Numbered from the stretch's first letter, positions 10,300 through 21,733 are shown. The stretch is DNA of 64,000 bases from Rhinopithecus roxellana (GCF_007565055.1 NC_044567.1:45063980-45127979); one strand, 5' to 3'. Notes: generated by a model from the sequence alone, not told the origin. Made by a program: numbers and translations.

Positions 10300-12115
10300 A
10301 TCTATCCTACCCCTGCTAATTTCAGCTGTCACCTTCATCATATATTGAATTCTCATGTATGATCTTTTGCTGGTTTCCCTAGATTCTGGTTCATTTATCT
10401 ATTTTTTTTCCTGTGCCAATACCACACTGTTTGATTATTAATGCCATATATTTTGATGTCAACCCCAGCATTGAGTAGGAGAGGCAAGAGGCAGCATCTG
10501 CATCCCGTTCTGTATGTGCTAAGAACCTCAGAAACTTTCAGCGTGATGTTTCCTAGGTCTCATGTAAATACCCATTACCAAATGCAGCACGTTTTCTACT
10601 CCATCTAGTTCGAAGAGACTTTTTAAATAGGGAGTGGAGTTTTCTTTTGTGCTTTTGTTTTATTTCTTGGCTGAAGACACTTGATTCTAAGCTCTCTTTT
10701 ATGTTTGTAAAAGCATTTATGGCTACAGATTTTCCTCAGAATACCATTTTATCTATAACACAGAGTTTGCTCCTTAATGTTTTCTTTTAATCAATATATA
10801 AAGAGATTTTAATTTTAATACACTTTGATTTCTTCTTTAACCCAAGAGTCATTAGAAACGCACATGTGATTTTCTAAACCCTTCAAATAATAAGGTTCTT
10901 CAGTTATCTTTTTGTTGTAAATATCTAATTCTATTGCATTTTGCGTATGAAAATGGCCTGTTTAAATTCGCCATGTGAAAGTGGCTTGTTTCTGCCTTTT
11001 AGAACCTACTGTCATTTCCTTTGTGGCCCAACTTGGGCTGATTTTTAATCTAAAACATAATTACAAGTAATGTAGTTGAAAACTATATTCTCTCTTAGGC
11101 ACAAAACTACAAAATCAAACGTTTTTATTCAAATTACCTTTTTTCTTAATTATTTTCATCTATTTAATGTGCCAATTTATGAGTGAAGAATAAGGCTTTG
11201 TCTATTTTTCCTTTCATTTCTGTTTTAACTTTATGTGTGGTTGCAGCTTCATGCATTTCTCCGTGTATTTCTATCTGGTTTTGCTTTAATATCTCCATCT
11301 CTATGCTGTTGGCACACAATGGTTCATAACTGTGATCATTAATCGATGGATTATTCTTTTTAACCTATAAACAATGTTTCAGTTTGCCCTTTATAATGCT
11401 TTTCACCCTAAATTCCATTCTGCTTGGTGTTAATATTGCTATTCTAGATTTATTTGTTAATATGTGTTTCTATTTTTCACCCATTTGTTTTCTTCTTTTT
11501 TTAAGATCAAAAAAAGAAAACTTTTTTCTTCATTGCCCAGGCTGGAGTGCAATGGTGTGATCTCCGCTCACTGCAACCTCAGCCTCCTGGGTTCAAGAGA
11601 TTCTCCTGCCTCAGCCTCCTGAGTAGCTGGGATTATAGGCGTGCACCACCGTACACGGCTAATTTTTTGTATTTTTAGTAGAAATGGGGTTTCACCATGT
11701 TGGCCAGGCTGGTCTCGAACTCCTGACCTCATGATCCGCCTGCCTCAGCCTCCCAAAGTGCTGAGATTACAGGTGTGAGCCACCGTGCTCAGCGTCACCC
11801 CTTTATTTTCAACATTCCTATGTCATTTTGTTTTAAGAGTTTCTTGTGCAAATCACATATATCCGGATATTGGGTTTTTTACTCAACTTAGAGTCTCTGT
11901 CTTTTAATAAGTAAATTTAACACATTATTATTGGACTTACACCCACCAAGTGATTTTGTGTCTTTTGTACTTTCTTGCTGTTCTTGCTTTTCCTTTTCTG
12001 GCTTTGTTTGATTTGCTCAAACTTGCTTTCATTTTTCTTCTAAGTTTGAAATTTACATACTGTATTTATTCTCCCAATGTTTAGTCTTAGCTTTTTAACA
12101 CTTCTACTTAAACTT
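10300..12115 (-). mobile_element. Ancient L1M fragment, antisense
   Basis: T-rich sequence with the pattern of antisense L1M ORF2/5' regions: CCAATACCACACTGTTTGAT at 10418-10437, CCCAAGAGTCATTAGAAA at 10842, and GTTAATATTGCTATTCTAG. Heavily decayed. An Alu at 11488-11793 interrupts it. Confidence 0.65.
11488..11793 (-). mobile_element. AluS-type SINE
   Basis: Antisense Alu with a short T/C tail. A diverged target duplication (TTCACCCATTT and GTCACCCCTTT) flanks it. Confidence 0.9.
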
Positions 12116-12117
12116 GT

Positions 12118-12170
12118 ATTTTTCTTTTATTTTTTATTTTTTATTTTTTAATTTCTTCTTCTTGTTTTAG
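12118..12170. repeat. TTTTA-rich tract
   Basis: Low-complexity TTTTATTTTTTA run that is probably the decayed tail of the Alu fragment that follows. Confidence 0.6.
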
Positions 12171-12313
12171 CTCGCTGCAGCCTCAAACTCCCAGGCTCAA
12201 GCAATCCTCCTGCCTCAGACTCCAGAATAGCTGAGACTACAGGAGTGTGCCATGATGCCAATTACTTTTTTAATTTTTTGTGGAGATGAGGGTCTCACTG
12301 TGTTGGCCCAGGC
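12171..12313 (-). mobile_element. AluJ fragment
   Basis: Antisense Alu piece from CTCGCTGCAGCCTC to CTGTGTTGGCCCAGGCC, lacking one end. CTCAAACTCCCAGG and CCATGATGCC point to AluJ. Confidence 0.75.
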
Positions 12314-12448
12314 CAACGTTATGTTTTGCTAACAGTATCCAAACTCAAGTCAGTATGTATAATCTTTGCCCAAATAAGAGCAAAATCAACACCCATTTAT
12401 TTCCCTCAGCCTTCTTGTGTCACATTCATCACCACCACCTCCTTAGAT

Positions 12449-12750
12449 TTTTTTGTTTGTTTGTTTTTTGAGATAGAGTCTCGTTCTATCGGCCAGACTG
12501 GAGTACAGCGGTGTTATCTCGGCTCACTGCAACATCCGTCTCCCAGACTCAAGCAATTCTCCTGCCTCAGCCTCCTGAGTAGCTGGGATTACAGGCGTGT
12601 GCCACCTTGTCTGGCTAATTTTTGTATTTTTAGTAGAGACGGAGTTTCACCGTGTTGGCCAGGCTGGTCTTGAACTTCTGACCTCAAGTGATCCACCCAC
12701 CTCGGCCTCCCAAAGTACTGGGATTACAGGCATGAGCCGCTGCGCCCAGC
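12449..12750 (-). mobile_element. AluS-type SINE
   Basis: Full-length antisense Alu with a TTTG-rich tail, from GAGATAGAGTCTCG to GCTGCGCCCAGC. Confidence 0.92.
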
Positions 12751-12756
12751 CCATTC

Positions 12757-13015
12757 TCTTTTCTTTATAGAGAATTGTTGGTTGTTTCTTACTCTTTGGA
12801 AGCCTTTATGATTTTTCTTGATCCTTGGTGGTGTGAAATTTCACTACAATGTGTCCAATGGTCTTCTTGCATTCATCCCATTTTAGTACTCAGTGGACCT
12901 TTCCAGTCTGAGGACTCATATTTTTCTGCTATTCTGGGAATTTTTTTTACTTCTATCCTTATTTTGAATTTGTCCACTCTTCGTTCTCTCTATTTGGGGT
13001 GGGGTGGGGTGGCTA
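12757..13015 (-). mobile_element. Ancient L1M fragment, antisense
   Basis: Decayed T-rich sequence with an antisense L1 ORF1/5'-region pattern. A GGGGT repeat (12997-13011) sits at its edge. Confidence 0.4.
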
Positions 13016-13029
13016 GTTACTACTACTGG

Positions 13030-13470
13030 CTTCCCCAATAGCCATTCTCTCCTTTCTTCTTAGAAACAGAATACTGATTTTAACAAGACATATCGTCAGG
13101 AAGAATGTCTACTTTGAAGCTCACTGTGGCCATGTGTTTTAATTCTAGACAATGAGATCTAAGCAAAGGCATTTTGTAGAATTCTGGGAAGCCTGCTTAA
13201 AGGGGTTTGAGTTAACTGGGCAGGTCTGGCTTTTCTCTTTTTCCCTGCTTGCAACGCAAATGGAGTGGCTGGAGCTCCGGCAGCTGTTTTTAGCCATTAG
13301 GTGAGCTTGAAGAGCCCATGTGCTGGGCTGGCAAAGCAGGAAGACAGGAATCAGGGTGACGCTTTTGGAGTCATACGCCAGCTCTCCTCTCCTCTGTACT
13401 TTTCTTTGGTAGATAAGTCATCTGTATCTTGTTAAGCCACCACTTTTGGCATCCTACTATCCTAAGTAAT
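13030..13470 (+). repeat. Ancient LTR-like repeat, copy 2
   Basis: CCCTGCTTGCAACGCAAATG, GTGGCTGGAGCTCCGGCAGC and TTGTTAAGCCACCACTTTTG follow the same order as the copy at 9960. The two same-orientation copies bracket the antisense L1M and Alu block. Confidence 0.5.
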
Positions 13471-13479
13471 ACTAATAAT

Positions 13480-13727
13480 CCTTCAGAATCCTTCTGACGT
13501 TTTTTATTATAGGAACGTTAGAAATTCTAAATTTATGCTGCGTGCATCAGTCTTTTTTTCCTATGCTTCTCTTGGTTGGTTCAGTGTTGTATTCTAAAGT
13601 TTTCAGTTCAGTCTTTTAGGTTACTAATTTACACTTCAGCTGAGGCCAATCTGCTCAACTTTCTATTTTTTCAGTTTCAATCGTGATTTTTTTTTATTTC
13701 CAAGATATCAAGTTGATTCTTTATTTT
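13480..13727 (-). mobile_element. Ancient L1M fragment, antisense
   Basis: T-rich L1M-like sequence leading directly into the L1 3'-UTR block that follows. Probably a separate older piece. Confidence 0.4.
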
Positions 13728-14253
13728 AATTATGCACACATAACTTAAAAAAAGCACACATAACACAAAATTACCACCTTAATTATTTTAAGAGTACAGT
13801 TCAGTGGCATTAAGTACGTTCACATGGTTGCAACCATCATCACCATCCGTCTCCAGAACTTTTTCATCCTTTCAAACTGAATCCGTTTTCATTAAACACC
13901 AACTCCCCGTTTTCCCCTCCCCCTAGGCTCTAGAAATCACCTTTCAACTTTCTATCAATCTGACCACTCTAGGTCACTTACATAAATAGAATTATAGAGT
14001 ATGTGTCCTTTTGTGACTGATGTATTTCACATAGCATAATGTCTTCTTCAAGTTCCTCCATGTGATAGGATTTTCTTCCCTTTTAAGGCTGAACATTCTT
14101 CTGTAACATTCTCCTGGATGAATATGGCATTTTATTTAACCACTCATCCATCAGTGGACACTTGGGCTGCTTCTGCCTTTTTGCTATTGAGGATAATGCT
14201 GATATGAACATGGGGATAGCAGACTGATTCTTAGGGCAATCTCTTCTCATCTC
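13728..14253 (-). mobile_element. L1MA/L1MB-type 3' UTR, antisense
   Basis: GTACAGTTCAGTGGCATTAA, CAACTCCCCGTTTTCCCCTC and GTCCTTTTGTGACTGATGTA follow the order of an antisense L1MA/MB 3' UTR. An internal deletion lies near 14095-14125. The younger L1PA at 14254 inserted into it; the remnant resumes at 14637. Confidence 0.85.
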
Positions 14254-14636
14254 GTTCTTTTTTTTTTTTTTTTTTTTTCTTTAAGTTCTGGGATACATGT
14301 GCAGAACGTGTAGGTTTGTTACATAGGTATACATGTGCTGTGGTGGTTTGCCTCACCTCTCAATCCGTCGTCTAGGCTTTAAGCCCTGCATGCATTAGGA
14401 ATTTGACCTGATGATCTCCCTCCCCTTGCCCCCCACCTGCCAACAGGCCTTGGTGTGTGATATTTCCCTCCCTGTGTCCATGTGTTCTCATTGTTCAACT
14501 CCCATTTATGAGTGAGAACATGCGGTATTTGGTTTTCTGTTCCTCCGTTAGTTTGCTGAGAATTATGGCTTCCAGCTTTATCCATGTCCCTGCAAAGAAC
14601 ATGAACTCATTCTTTTTTATGGCTGCATAGTATTGC
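14254..14636 (-). mobile_element. L1PA-type LINE 3' end, antisense
   Basis: 383-bp 5'-truncated L1 with a 24-nt T tract, then L1 3' UTR and the end of ORF2. Perfect TSD CTTCTCATCTC at 14243-14253 and 14637-14647. Confidence 0.95.
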
Positions 14637-14654
14637 CTTCTCATCTCTTTCAAG

Positions 14655-15087
14655 GGATAATAACTAAATGTACCCAAGGCTCTGCTCCACTTGCGTTTTT
14701 AATTTTGTTCTCAGACGTAAGTTCATGTGTTGACTTTGATGTCCCTTTCATGTTGCTGGCTTCCCTCAAGTGTTGTTGGCTTCTGGGTGTATGCTCATCG
14801 TTGCTTGTAAGCTCATCTTTGTTTGTAAAAGTCTCTGTGCACCAGGCTGGAGAAGTTACACTGATGTACACTAGCCTGAATATAGGAAGGGGTTGAATGT
14901 GCTACCCAGGCAGACACCTACCTCAGCCTCTCTCTTGATTCTGGCAGAGATGTGAGACAGGTAGGAGAGAGGGGCATTAAACTAACCTTCTGGGCACATG
15001 GGCTGTCTGGTTTTGCTGGGAGTTGTCAGCCACCCCAGATCTTAGCCTGCCTCTCTGACCCAGAAAACCACACCTACTGCTCCCTCT
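14655..15087. other. Unique sequence, no gene seen
   Basis: Contains an 87-codon plus-strand frame and a 73-codon minus-strand frame, neither resembling a known protein. CTCATCGTTGCTTGTAAG and CTCATCTTTGTTTGTAAA form a diverged local repeat. Confidence 0.4.
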
Positions 15088-15241
15088 TTTTTTTTTTTTT
15101 TTTTTTTTTGAGACAGAGCCTTGCTCTGTCGCCTAGGCTAGAGTGCAGTGGCGCGACGCGATCTGGGCTCCTGACCTTGTGATCGGCCCACCTCGGCTTC
15201 TCAAAGTGCTAGGATTACAGGCGTGAGCCACTGCGCCTGAC
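15088..15241 (-). mobile_element. Alu with large internal deletion
   Basis: Antisense Alu in which the start of the right arm (…GCGCGACGCGATCTGGG) joins directly to CTCCTGACCTTGTGATC of the left arm. About half the element is missing, probably by recombination between the arms. Confidence 0.9.
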
Positions 15242-15242
15242 C

Positions 15243-16064
15243 TTGCTACCTCTTAAAACAAGACATTTCATTGTTTTCTACCTGATAAAGGAGCAGCATC
15301 TCCCATCTATTGCTCCGTCAGGAGCATCAGGGTCCCATCTCGTCCTGGAATGACAATCTCCAGGCCTGCCATGCCTTTGCCCCCTTGCCCGTCTTTTGCA
15401 TTCTTCCTCTCCTACAGATGATTTTTGATTGCAGTTTCCTTGCTCCATCTAAGGAGCTTCTCATAATTACTGTCCATCAACTGCCTCTCTCCTTCCTTCC
15501 CAGCATGGTAATGAGAACTTGTTACAATAATTATTTCTGTCACTTCTCAGAAGTTAGGGCAGGAGAGGGAGGCTGCTGCATATACATTATCTGCTCTCTT
15601 GAACTGGTTGTCTAGTTGTTTTTAAAGTTTCTTATTCTCAAATCACCAGCGCAAATCCAACAGAGTCTGTTATTTTGGGGAGGATCATAAAACACAGAGC
15701 AGAGATGCTGTGGCATTCACACATCTGTCTCTGTGAAGCAAGCAGGAATTTTTTGGTGGCCAAATATTTTGACAAACGCTTTGCAATTTCCTCCTTGTGC
15801 TCTCCCTAAGGAATAGTTTTTCTTAAGTCTGGAGATTCTGTAGATAGTGGTCGGCCTAAAAATGCAAATATTTCTTTGAGTAATGTGGGTTTATCCCGAC
15901 TCATCCATTTTATACCTGTGCAGCTAGAAGGAAAATTTTTCTTCTCTCATAATTACCAGTAGGCTTAGGAAATATGCCTTTGTGGGGACGATTCCCAGAT
16001 CATCTTACCTGGGTTAGAAGCTGAGACTCTACAGGTGGAGGCAGAAGATCAATAATGCAGGGGA
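15243..16064. other. Unique sequence, no gene seen
   Basis: A 101-codon plus-strand frame (15310-15615) has no recognised domain, and flanking splice sites are not convincing. No repeats recognised. Confidence 0.45.
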
Positions 16065-16545
16065 GGTAAACTTTTCCTCTATACTTTTAGGTTCTGTGAT
16101 TGGGGTTCTGTAAATTAAGTTGACAAAAGACACATTAGCAAGAGAAGAGAAGAGTTTATTTATGCAAGCCCGAGTGTTCAGTAATGAGTAACTCAAAGTC
16201 GTGATTAGAACTTGGGGCTTAAATACCTAACTTAGTAGGGGAAAGGGAGGAGGGAGAAAAGGCTCCTATGGGAAGTACAAATGGGCTTCTTTAGGATATA
16301 CATTTTTTTCAGGATAACAGGACATTTTTTTAGATGTGTGATGATGTTTTTCCATACAAATATAGGTGGTCTTTCCATCTTCTTCAGGGCCATGAAACTC
16401 CCCCAGAGAAGGGATCTATGGTAACTTCATTTACCAGAAGTTGCTCCTTTTAGTCAGACAAGGGAAGCTCTGAGGAGGCTTTTCTCTGCATCTGTTGAAC
16501 CTCAAATGCCTTCAGTTTAAAATAATCTTTATTCCAACTCTGGGG
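16065..16545 (-). mobile_element. Possible antisense LTR
   Basis: TTGACAAAAGACACATTAGC, then GAGTTTATTTATGC (AATAAA on the minus strand), then CAGAGAAGGGATCTATGG and GTTGAACCTCAAATGCC, resemble an LTR-like dispersed repeat that I have seen but cannot name. Confidence 0.35.
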
Positions 16546-17171
16546 TTCTGAGTGGGTCCACACAGTAAGCTCATATGAGCTTCAGATGCTGTAAAGAGGG
16601 CTGTTGATCCTGAAAAAGAGATGAAGAGAGAGAGGAAAAGAGAGAGGAAGGAGAGAGGAACAGTGAAATGGATGAAGACTCTGGGGAGCCTGGAGAGACC
16701 CCTCAAATCTTGAGCAAGTCGCCCACACCTGTGAATCATCTGTTGGGAGCAACCTTAGTGGAGCCTCTGCAGACTGGGTTTTTGTCCAAGATGGCAGGAG
16801 GCTGCACCCTCCAATGCTGACGAGAACAGACTGAAGAATTAGGCCATCAGGAATTCTCCAGGGTCATGAGGAAGACCCTGAGCTTTCACAGCCTTTAACT
16901 TGGGAGGGTTGAACCAAGCTTACCTAAATTTCCAGGAGGCACAGAAACCCTGTTTGAGGAGAGTAACATGTGAATGTCATACAGACTTCCTTGGGGGTGT
17001 GAGCTTTGAGCTGAGTACCCAGTAGACGGGAGTCCAAGTCCCGTCTTTTCTGTGTCCCAGTCTCCCTGGGAACCTGCTCCTCCAGGAGCAACAGCCCTGA
17101 TTCCAAATACCTTTCAAATGTCCTGGAAATGTTGTTTTTTTAGTATCTAAACCATATGCCCCAGACTTCTT
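16546..17171. other. Unique sequence with GA-rich tract
   Basis: 16618-16661 is GA-rich (AGAGAGAGGAAAAG). The rest shows no gene or repeat that I can name. Confidence 0.45.
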
Positions 17172-17182
17172 CTATTCCAACT

Positions 17183-17498
17183 TTTTTTTTTTTTTTTTTT
17201 TGAGACCGAGTCTCGCTCTGTCGCCCATGCTGGAGTCCAGTGGCGTAATCTCGACTCACCGCAAGATCTTGGCTCACCACAACCTCCACCTCCCGGGTTC
17301 AAGCAATTCTCCTGGCTCAGCCTCCTGAGTAGCTAGGACTACAGGCACACGCCACCATGCCAGGCTAATTTTTGCATTTTTAGTAGAGATGGAGTTTCAC
17401 TATGTTGGCCAGGCTGGTCTTGAACTTCTGACCTTGTGATCCACCCACCTCAACCTCCTAAAGTGCTGGGATTACAGGTGTGAGCCACCGCTCCTGGC
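17183..17498 (-). mobile_element. AluS-type SINE with local duplication
   Basis: Antisense Alu, TSD CTATTCCAACT at 17172-17182 and 17499-17509. The right arm carries a tandem copy (CTCGACTCACCGCAAGAT then CTTGGCTCACCACAACC) that lengthens it by about 19 bp. Confidence 0.93.
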
Positions 17499-17671
17499 CT
17501 ATTCCAACTCTTTCTATTACTATTTAGGACAAAAGCCTTTGTCAAACCAGGTTTCAGTTTGGGAAGGTAAAAAAGTCCTGGAGATGGATGGTGGTGATGG
17601 TTGCACAACTATATAAATCTGCTAATGCTACTGAACTATATCCTTTAAAATGGTTAAAATGGATCTTTAAC

Positions 17672-17692
17672 ACACACACACACACACACACA
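17672..17692. repeat. CA microsatellite
   Basis: About ten CA units inside the inner L1 tail. Confidence 0.9.
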
Positions 17693-17816
17693 AATGATAA
17701 ATGCTTGAGATAACGGGTACCCTTATTTATCCTGATGTAATTATTACGCATTGTATGCCCATATCAAAATATTTCATGTAGCCCGTAAATATACTAGCCA
17801 ATAAATATACAAGGTA

Positions 17817-18117
17817 GGCCAGGCGCAGTGGCTCACGCCTGTAATCCCAACACTTTGGGAGACCCAGGCGGGTGGATTGCTTGAGGCCAGGAGTTCGAGA
17901 CCAGCCTAGCCAACATGGTGAAACCCTGGCTCTAGGAAAAATACAAAAACTAGCCAGGTGTGACAGCTAATTTAGCCAGCTTGTAATCCCAGCTACTTGG
18001 GAGGCTGAGGCAGGAGAACTGCTTGAACCCAGGAGGCAGAGGTTGTAGTGAGCCAGGACTGTGCCACTGAACTCCAGCCTAAGCAACAGAGTGAGACTCT
18101 CTCAAAAAAAAAAAAAA
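17817..18117 (+). mobile_element. AluS/AluJ-type SINE
   Basis: Sense Alu with a 14-A tail. The middle linker contains an unusual GACAGCTAATTTAGCCAGC segment instead of the usual GGTGGTGCGCGCC. Confidence 0.9.
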
Positions 18118-18143
18118 GTATATATGTATATATATATATATAT
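18118..18143. repeat. TA microsatellite
   Basis: GTATATATGTATATATATATAT directly after the Alu tail. Confidence 0.85.
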
Positions 18144-18248
18144 GTACCCATAAAAGTTGAAAATTAAAAATCAAACAAAAATGATTAAAATGGTAAATGT
18201 TATGTTTTATATTTTTTACCACAATAAAAAAAATCCATCACATTTTTA

Positions 18249-18250
18249 TT

Positions 18251-18289
<39 letters not shown>

Positions 18290-18578
18290 TTTTTGCGACA
18301 GAGTCTTGTTCTGTCTGCCGGGCTGGAGTGCAGTGGCACGACCTCAGCTCACTGCAAGCTCCGCCTCCCGGGTTCATGCCATTTTCCTGCCTCAGCCTCC
18401 TGAGTAGCTGGGACTACAGGTGCCCGCCACCTCGCCCGGTGAATTTTTTGTATTTTTAGTAGAGACAAGGTTTCATCATGTTAGCCAGGCTGATCTCCAT
18501 CTCCTGACCTCATGATCCGCCCGCCTCGGCCTCCCAAAATGCAGGGATTACAGGCGTGAGTCACCGCGCCCGGCAGAA
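18249..18578 (-). mobile_element. AluY-type SINE with TTTA tail
   Basis: Antisense AluY with a TTTA repeat tail (18249-18293). Perfect TSD CCATCACATTTTTA at 18235-18248 and 18579-18592. Confidence 0.95.
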
Positions 18579-19300
18579 CCATCACATTTTTAGACAGTTT
18601 TTAGAGGCTCAATTGACGTACGGTAAATCACATATACTTAAGGTATCTATAATTTGACATATGTATGTACGGTACACACCCAGGAAACTGTCACCACAAT
18701 CAACATGTCAACAAATTCATCAATCCCAAAAGTTTTCTCATGCCTCTTTATAATTTCTCCCTCCAGCCACTCCCTGACACCCCTCTCTTCAGACAACTAC
18801 AGGTCCACTTTCTGTCATTATCAAATAGCTTTTGTTTCTTATAATTTTTTATGAATAGATTTTAAAGTATTTGCATTTTTCTTGTCTGTCTCCTTTTACT
18901 CAATGTGAGCCTGATCCCTGTTGTTGCTTGTATCAATAGTTCATTCCTTTTTATTATTGAGTAGTATTCCATTACATGGATGTACCACAGTGTGTACCTG
19001 TTCATCTGTTGATGGGCATTTGGACTATTACCAGGTGTTTGGGTTTTTTTGGTTTTTTTTTGTTTGTTTGTTTGTTTTTTTTGCTATTACCAATAAAGCT
19101 GCTAGGAACATTTATGTGCAAGTCTTTGTATAGACATATGCTTTCATTTTGCTTGGATAAATATCTAGGAGTTGAATTAATAAATTGCCAAATTATTTTC
19201 CAAAGTATTTGTACCATTTGACGTCCCACCAGCAGCGTATGCTATTTAGTTCCTAAATATGTGAGGATTTTTTTCAGAGAGCTTCTTGTCATTGATTTAT

Positions 19301-19339
19301 AATTTAATTCATTGGGGTCAAATTTAATCCATTGGGGTC
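19301..19339. repeat. 20-bp tandem duplication in L1M
   Basis: AATTTAATTCATTGGGGTC at 19301-19319 is followed by AATTTAATCCATTGGGGTC at 19321-19339, with one mismatch. Confidence 0.85.
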
Positions 19340-19434
19340 CGTTTGGCATGAACCAAATCCCTTTAAATTTATTGTGTCTTGTTTTAAAAGCCAGAGTGTG
19401 GCATATCTTGACAAAAGTATATGCTGTGCTTGTT

Positions 19435-21733
19435 TTCTGTTTGTTTTGTTTTTATAGCAAATGTCTAGTTGGTTCCATCAGCAACACCAGCATAAGCTTT
19501 CCTGGAAGAGGAGCAGAATCAAGCTATCCCAAGGGTTCATAAAGTATGGTTTTCACTGAGGAGACCCCCCAGTCCACACGGTTGGTGGCCCTAGAGGATA
19601 AGGATTGACCTGACAGAATGTCAAGTAGGGGAGAAGGAATCAGGATGAAGGAAACACTGGTCTATACTTCTGCCTGCAGGAAGGAGGGAGGGCAGGAGAG
19701 ACTCCCTGCAAAGGACTAGAACTACACATTCATGTCCTCAACCCCAACATGTAGGGAAAAGCAGACAAGTAACTCTCCATCTGTCTAGTATTAGGCACCC
19801 TTCCCCAAATGGTTTTCTGTCACCTCCGGTTTTTTTGTTTGTTTTTTTGTTTTTTGAGACAGAGTCTCTCTATGTTGCCCAGGCTGGAGTGCAGTGGCAT
19901 GATCTCGGTTCACTGCAACCTCTGCCTCCCAGGTTCAAGCGATTCGCCTGCCTCAGCCTCCTGAGTAGCTGCGATTACAGGCACGCACCACCAGGCCCGG
20001 CTAATTTTTGTGTTTTTAGTGGAGACAGAGTTTCACCATGTTGGCCAGGCTGGTCTCAAACTCCTGACCTCGTGATCTGCCCACCTCAGCCTCCCAAATT
20101 GCTGGGATTACAGGAGTAAGCCACCGCGCCCAGCCTGTCATCTCTGTTCTATCTTCCAATTCTGTATTTCAAATCCCAAATTCTGCAGTTCAAACCCAAG
20201 TTCTGAATTCTCTAAGTTGTGCCTTCTGGGTTCTGTTACATGTCTGTCTCCTGCCCCTAAATCCTTCCTGGTTCCCATCCTTTTTCCCTGTCTTTTTGGG
20301 TGGAATGTCTGGGTATCTTCCTTACCTTGCTGATTTGAAGGGGATTTTTTTTAGCAGTTCCAGGATTTTCCCCATCAGGAGGCACTTGGCTTAGACTGAA
20401 CAGCAAGTGGGTGGCAGTGGCCCAGTGGAGATCAGGGAATTCCTGAGGACCTGGCCTGGCCTGACCTCCTTCCCTCCCATTCCACCTCTAACCACTAGAC
20501 ATACTTCCTTTTGTGCAATTCAGCTAAACCGAGGGTTTCTGTGGTAATAGCTGGGGACTGAGAAATCTTAGGAAAAGATGTAAGCAGGCCTAGAAGATTG
20601 TTATGCTTCATTCAGAGAAATTAGGAACTACTTCCAGCAGGGGGAATGAGGGAGGAGGGGAAGGCAGGAAGGAGCTGAGCTGAGCTGTAAGTCCTCAGAA
20701 TTTGTCATCCTTCTGTTCCCCCTTGTCTGAGCTAAGCACAGACCCTCAGACTCCTCTCAGAGCCAAAAGAAAACCATGACAGCAGGACTGGGGTGCTCCT
20801 CTGTCCAGGGTTGCCCCGAGGGAGAACGGGAAGAAGGTAGAAGTGTTGGCAGCATGACTGGAGAGGTGAGGTCTTCAAGAAGACCCTGATCCAAGGCTCC
20901 ATGTGTTGCACCAGGAGAACTGTATAATAGACATTTCATCCCAGCCCCTCTTCCTGCAGGCAGCACTGTGGGTCTCCTGCCAAGACTGTGGGTCTTTATT
21001 GGCCCAGAGATGATGCACAAGGTGGAGCTCTCCTATATGGGAGAAGCCACCGTCACCTCCTGGTTCTCCTGCTGGGACTGGCTGCTGGTACCTGCTGGCA
21101 GGAGCCCAGTTGTTCCCCTACTCCATCATGGTTCCTGGCTTGAGTTTGCAGGTCCTCAGCTCTGAAGATGTTGGAGCCCGCTCTGGGCTGTGGCTCATTC
21201 CAGAAGTTGAACTCAAGGAGCAATTGGTGTCTCCTGGACAACAGCATCCGACTGCACTCCCGGACCTCCAGGTACTCCTTGTCATGCAGTCCATAAGGGC
21301 TGGGTAGCAACCTGAGAACCTCCACAGGTGCAGTGCCTAGTCCTGCTCCCCACAGCGCATGTTCCAGTTGCCCATGAGGACCAGAGGTGGTCCTCATCCT
21401 GGTGCAGCATGAGCAGTGCTGCCTCCATCGGTGCCTACTATAGGCATCTGGGCACTCGGGCTTCTCACTGTGAAACTGGATCTTGTAGAGGTTGCTGGTC
21501 TCCTTCTTGGACAGCAGGGTGGAGTGAGCATCCTTCCAGGGATCCACTTTGTGAACAGAGAGGGAGCAGAACCAGTAGCCTTCATTGCCCTTGAATGGAA
21601 AAGCACCACAGCCGCAGCCACAGCTGCAACATCCCCAGGACAGGCCTTGGCCTTCCGGTAGCCACTGTGACACTGCAGAGATGCTGTGCAGCCACGAAGC
21701 CATGTTGGATCAGGGAAGTTTGCAGGAAGACCT
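19435..21733 (-). pseudogene. NIPSNAP1: NIPSNAP1 processed pseudogene
   Basis: Intronless retrocopy of the mRNA for NIPSNAP1, a mitochondrial protein implicated in mitophagy signalling. The start codon is at 21701-21703, reading toward lower coordinates. Recognisable stretches are VHKVDPWKDAHSTLLSKK, ETSNLYKIQFH, then after frameshifts KEYLEVR, LLSRRHQLLLEF and WNEPQP. The C-terminal region is in another frame, ending in a SPLQ-like end near 20862 whose stop codon is changed. A 216-codon open frame (21053-21703) crosses frameshifts and is not a functional product. The 3' UTR runs to about 19441, where a decayed A-rich tail (complement of TTTTGTTTTTATAG) lies. TGTGCTTG near 19427-19434 and TGTGTTTG at 21737-21744 look like the target duplication. 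The AluS at 19828-20134 sits in the 3' UTR. NIPSNAP2 is less likely, because HSTLLSKK and YKIQFH fit NIPSNAP1 better. Confidence 0.9.
19828..20134 (-). mobile_element. AluS-type SINE
   Basis: Full-length antisense Alu with a GTTTTTTT tail. TSD CTGTCACCTC at 19818-19827 and CTGTCATCTC at 20135-20144. It lies within the NIPSNAP1 pseudogene 3' UTR. Confidence 0.93.

Larger units (their letters stand above)
17515..18234 (+). mobile_element. Nested sense L1 3' ends
   Basis: The outer element is an old L1M 3' UTR (GAGATGGATGGTGGTGATGG near 17581) that resumes at 18185 and ends CCACAATAAAAAAAATCC. The inner element (17663-18184) is an L1MA-like 3' end with a CA tract and GTACCCATAAAAG. TTAAAATGG is duplicated at 17654-17662 and 18185-18193. 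An Alu at 17817-18117 lies within the inner L1. Confidence 0.75.

Noticed and set aside
21053..21703. 216-codon minus-strand open frame as a functional gene
   Set aside because: It is the frameshifted remains of a NIPSNAP1 retrocopy. The middle is out of frame relative to the parent and the C-terminal part is elsewhere.
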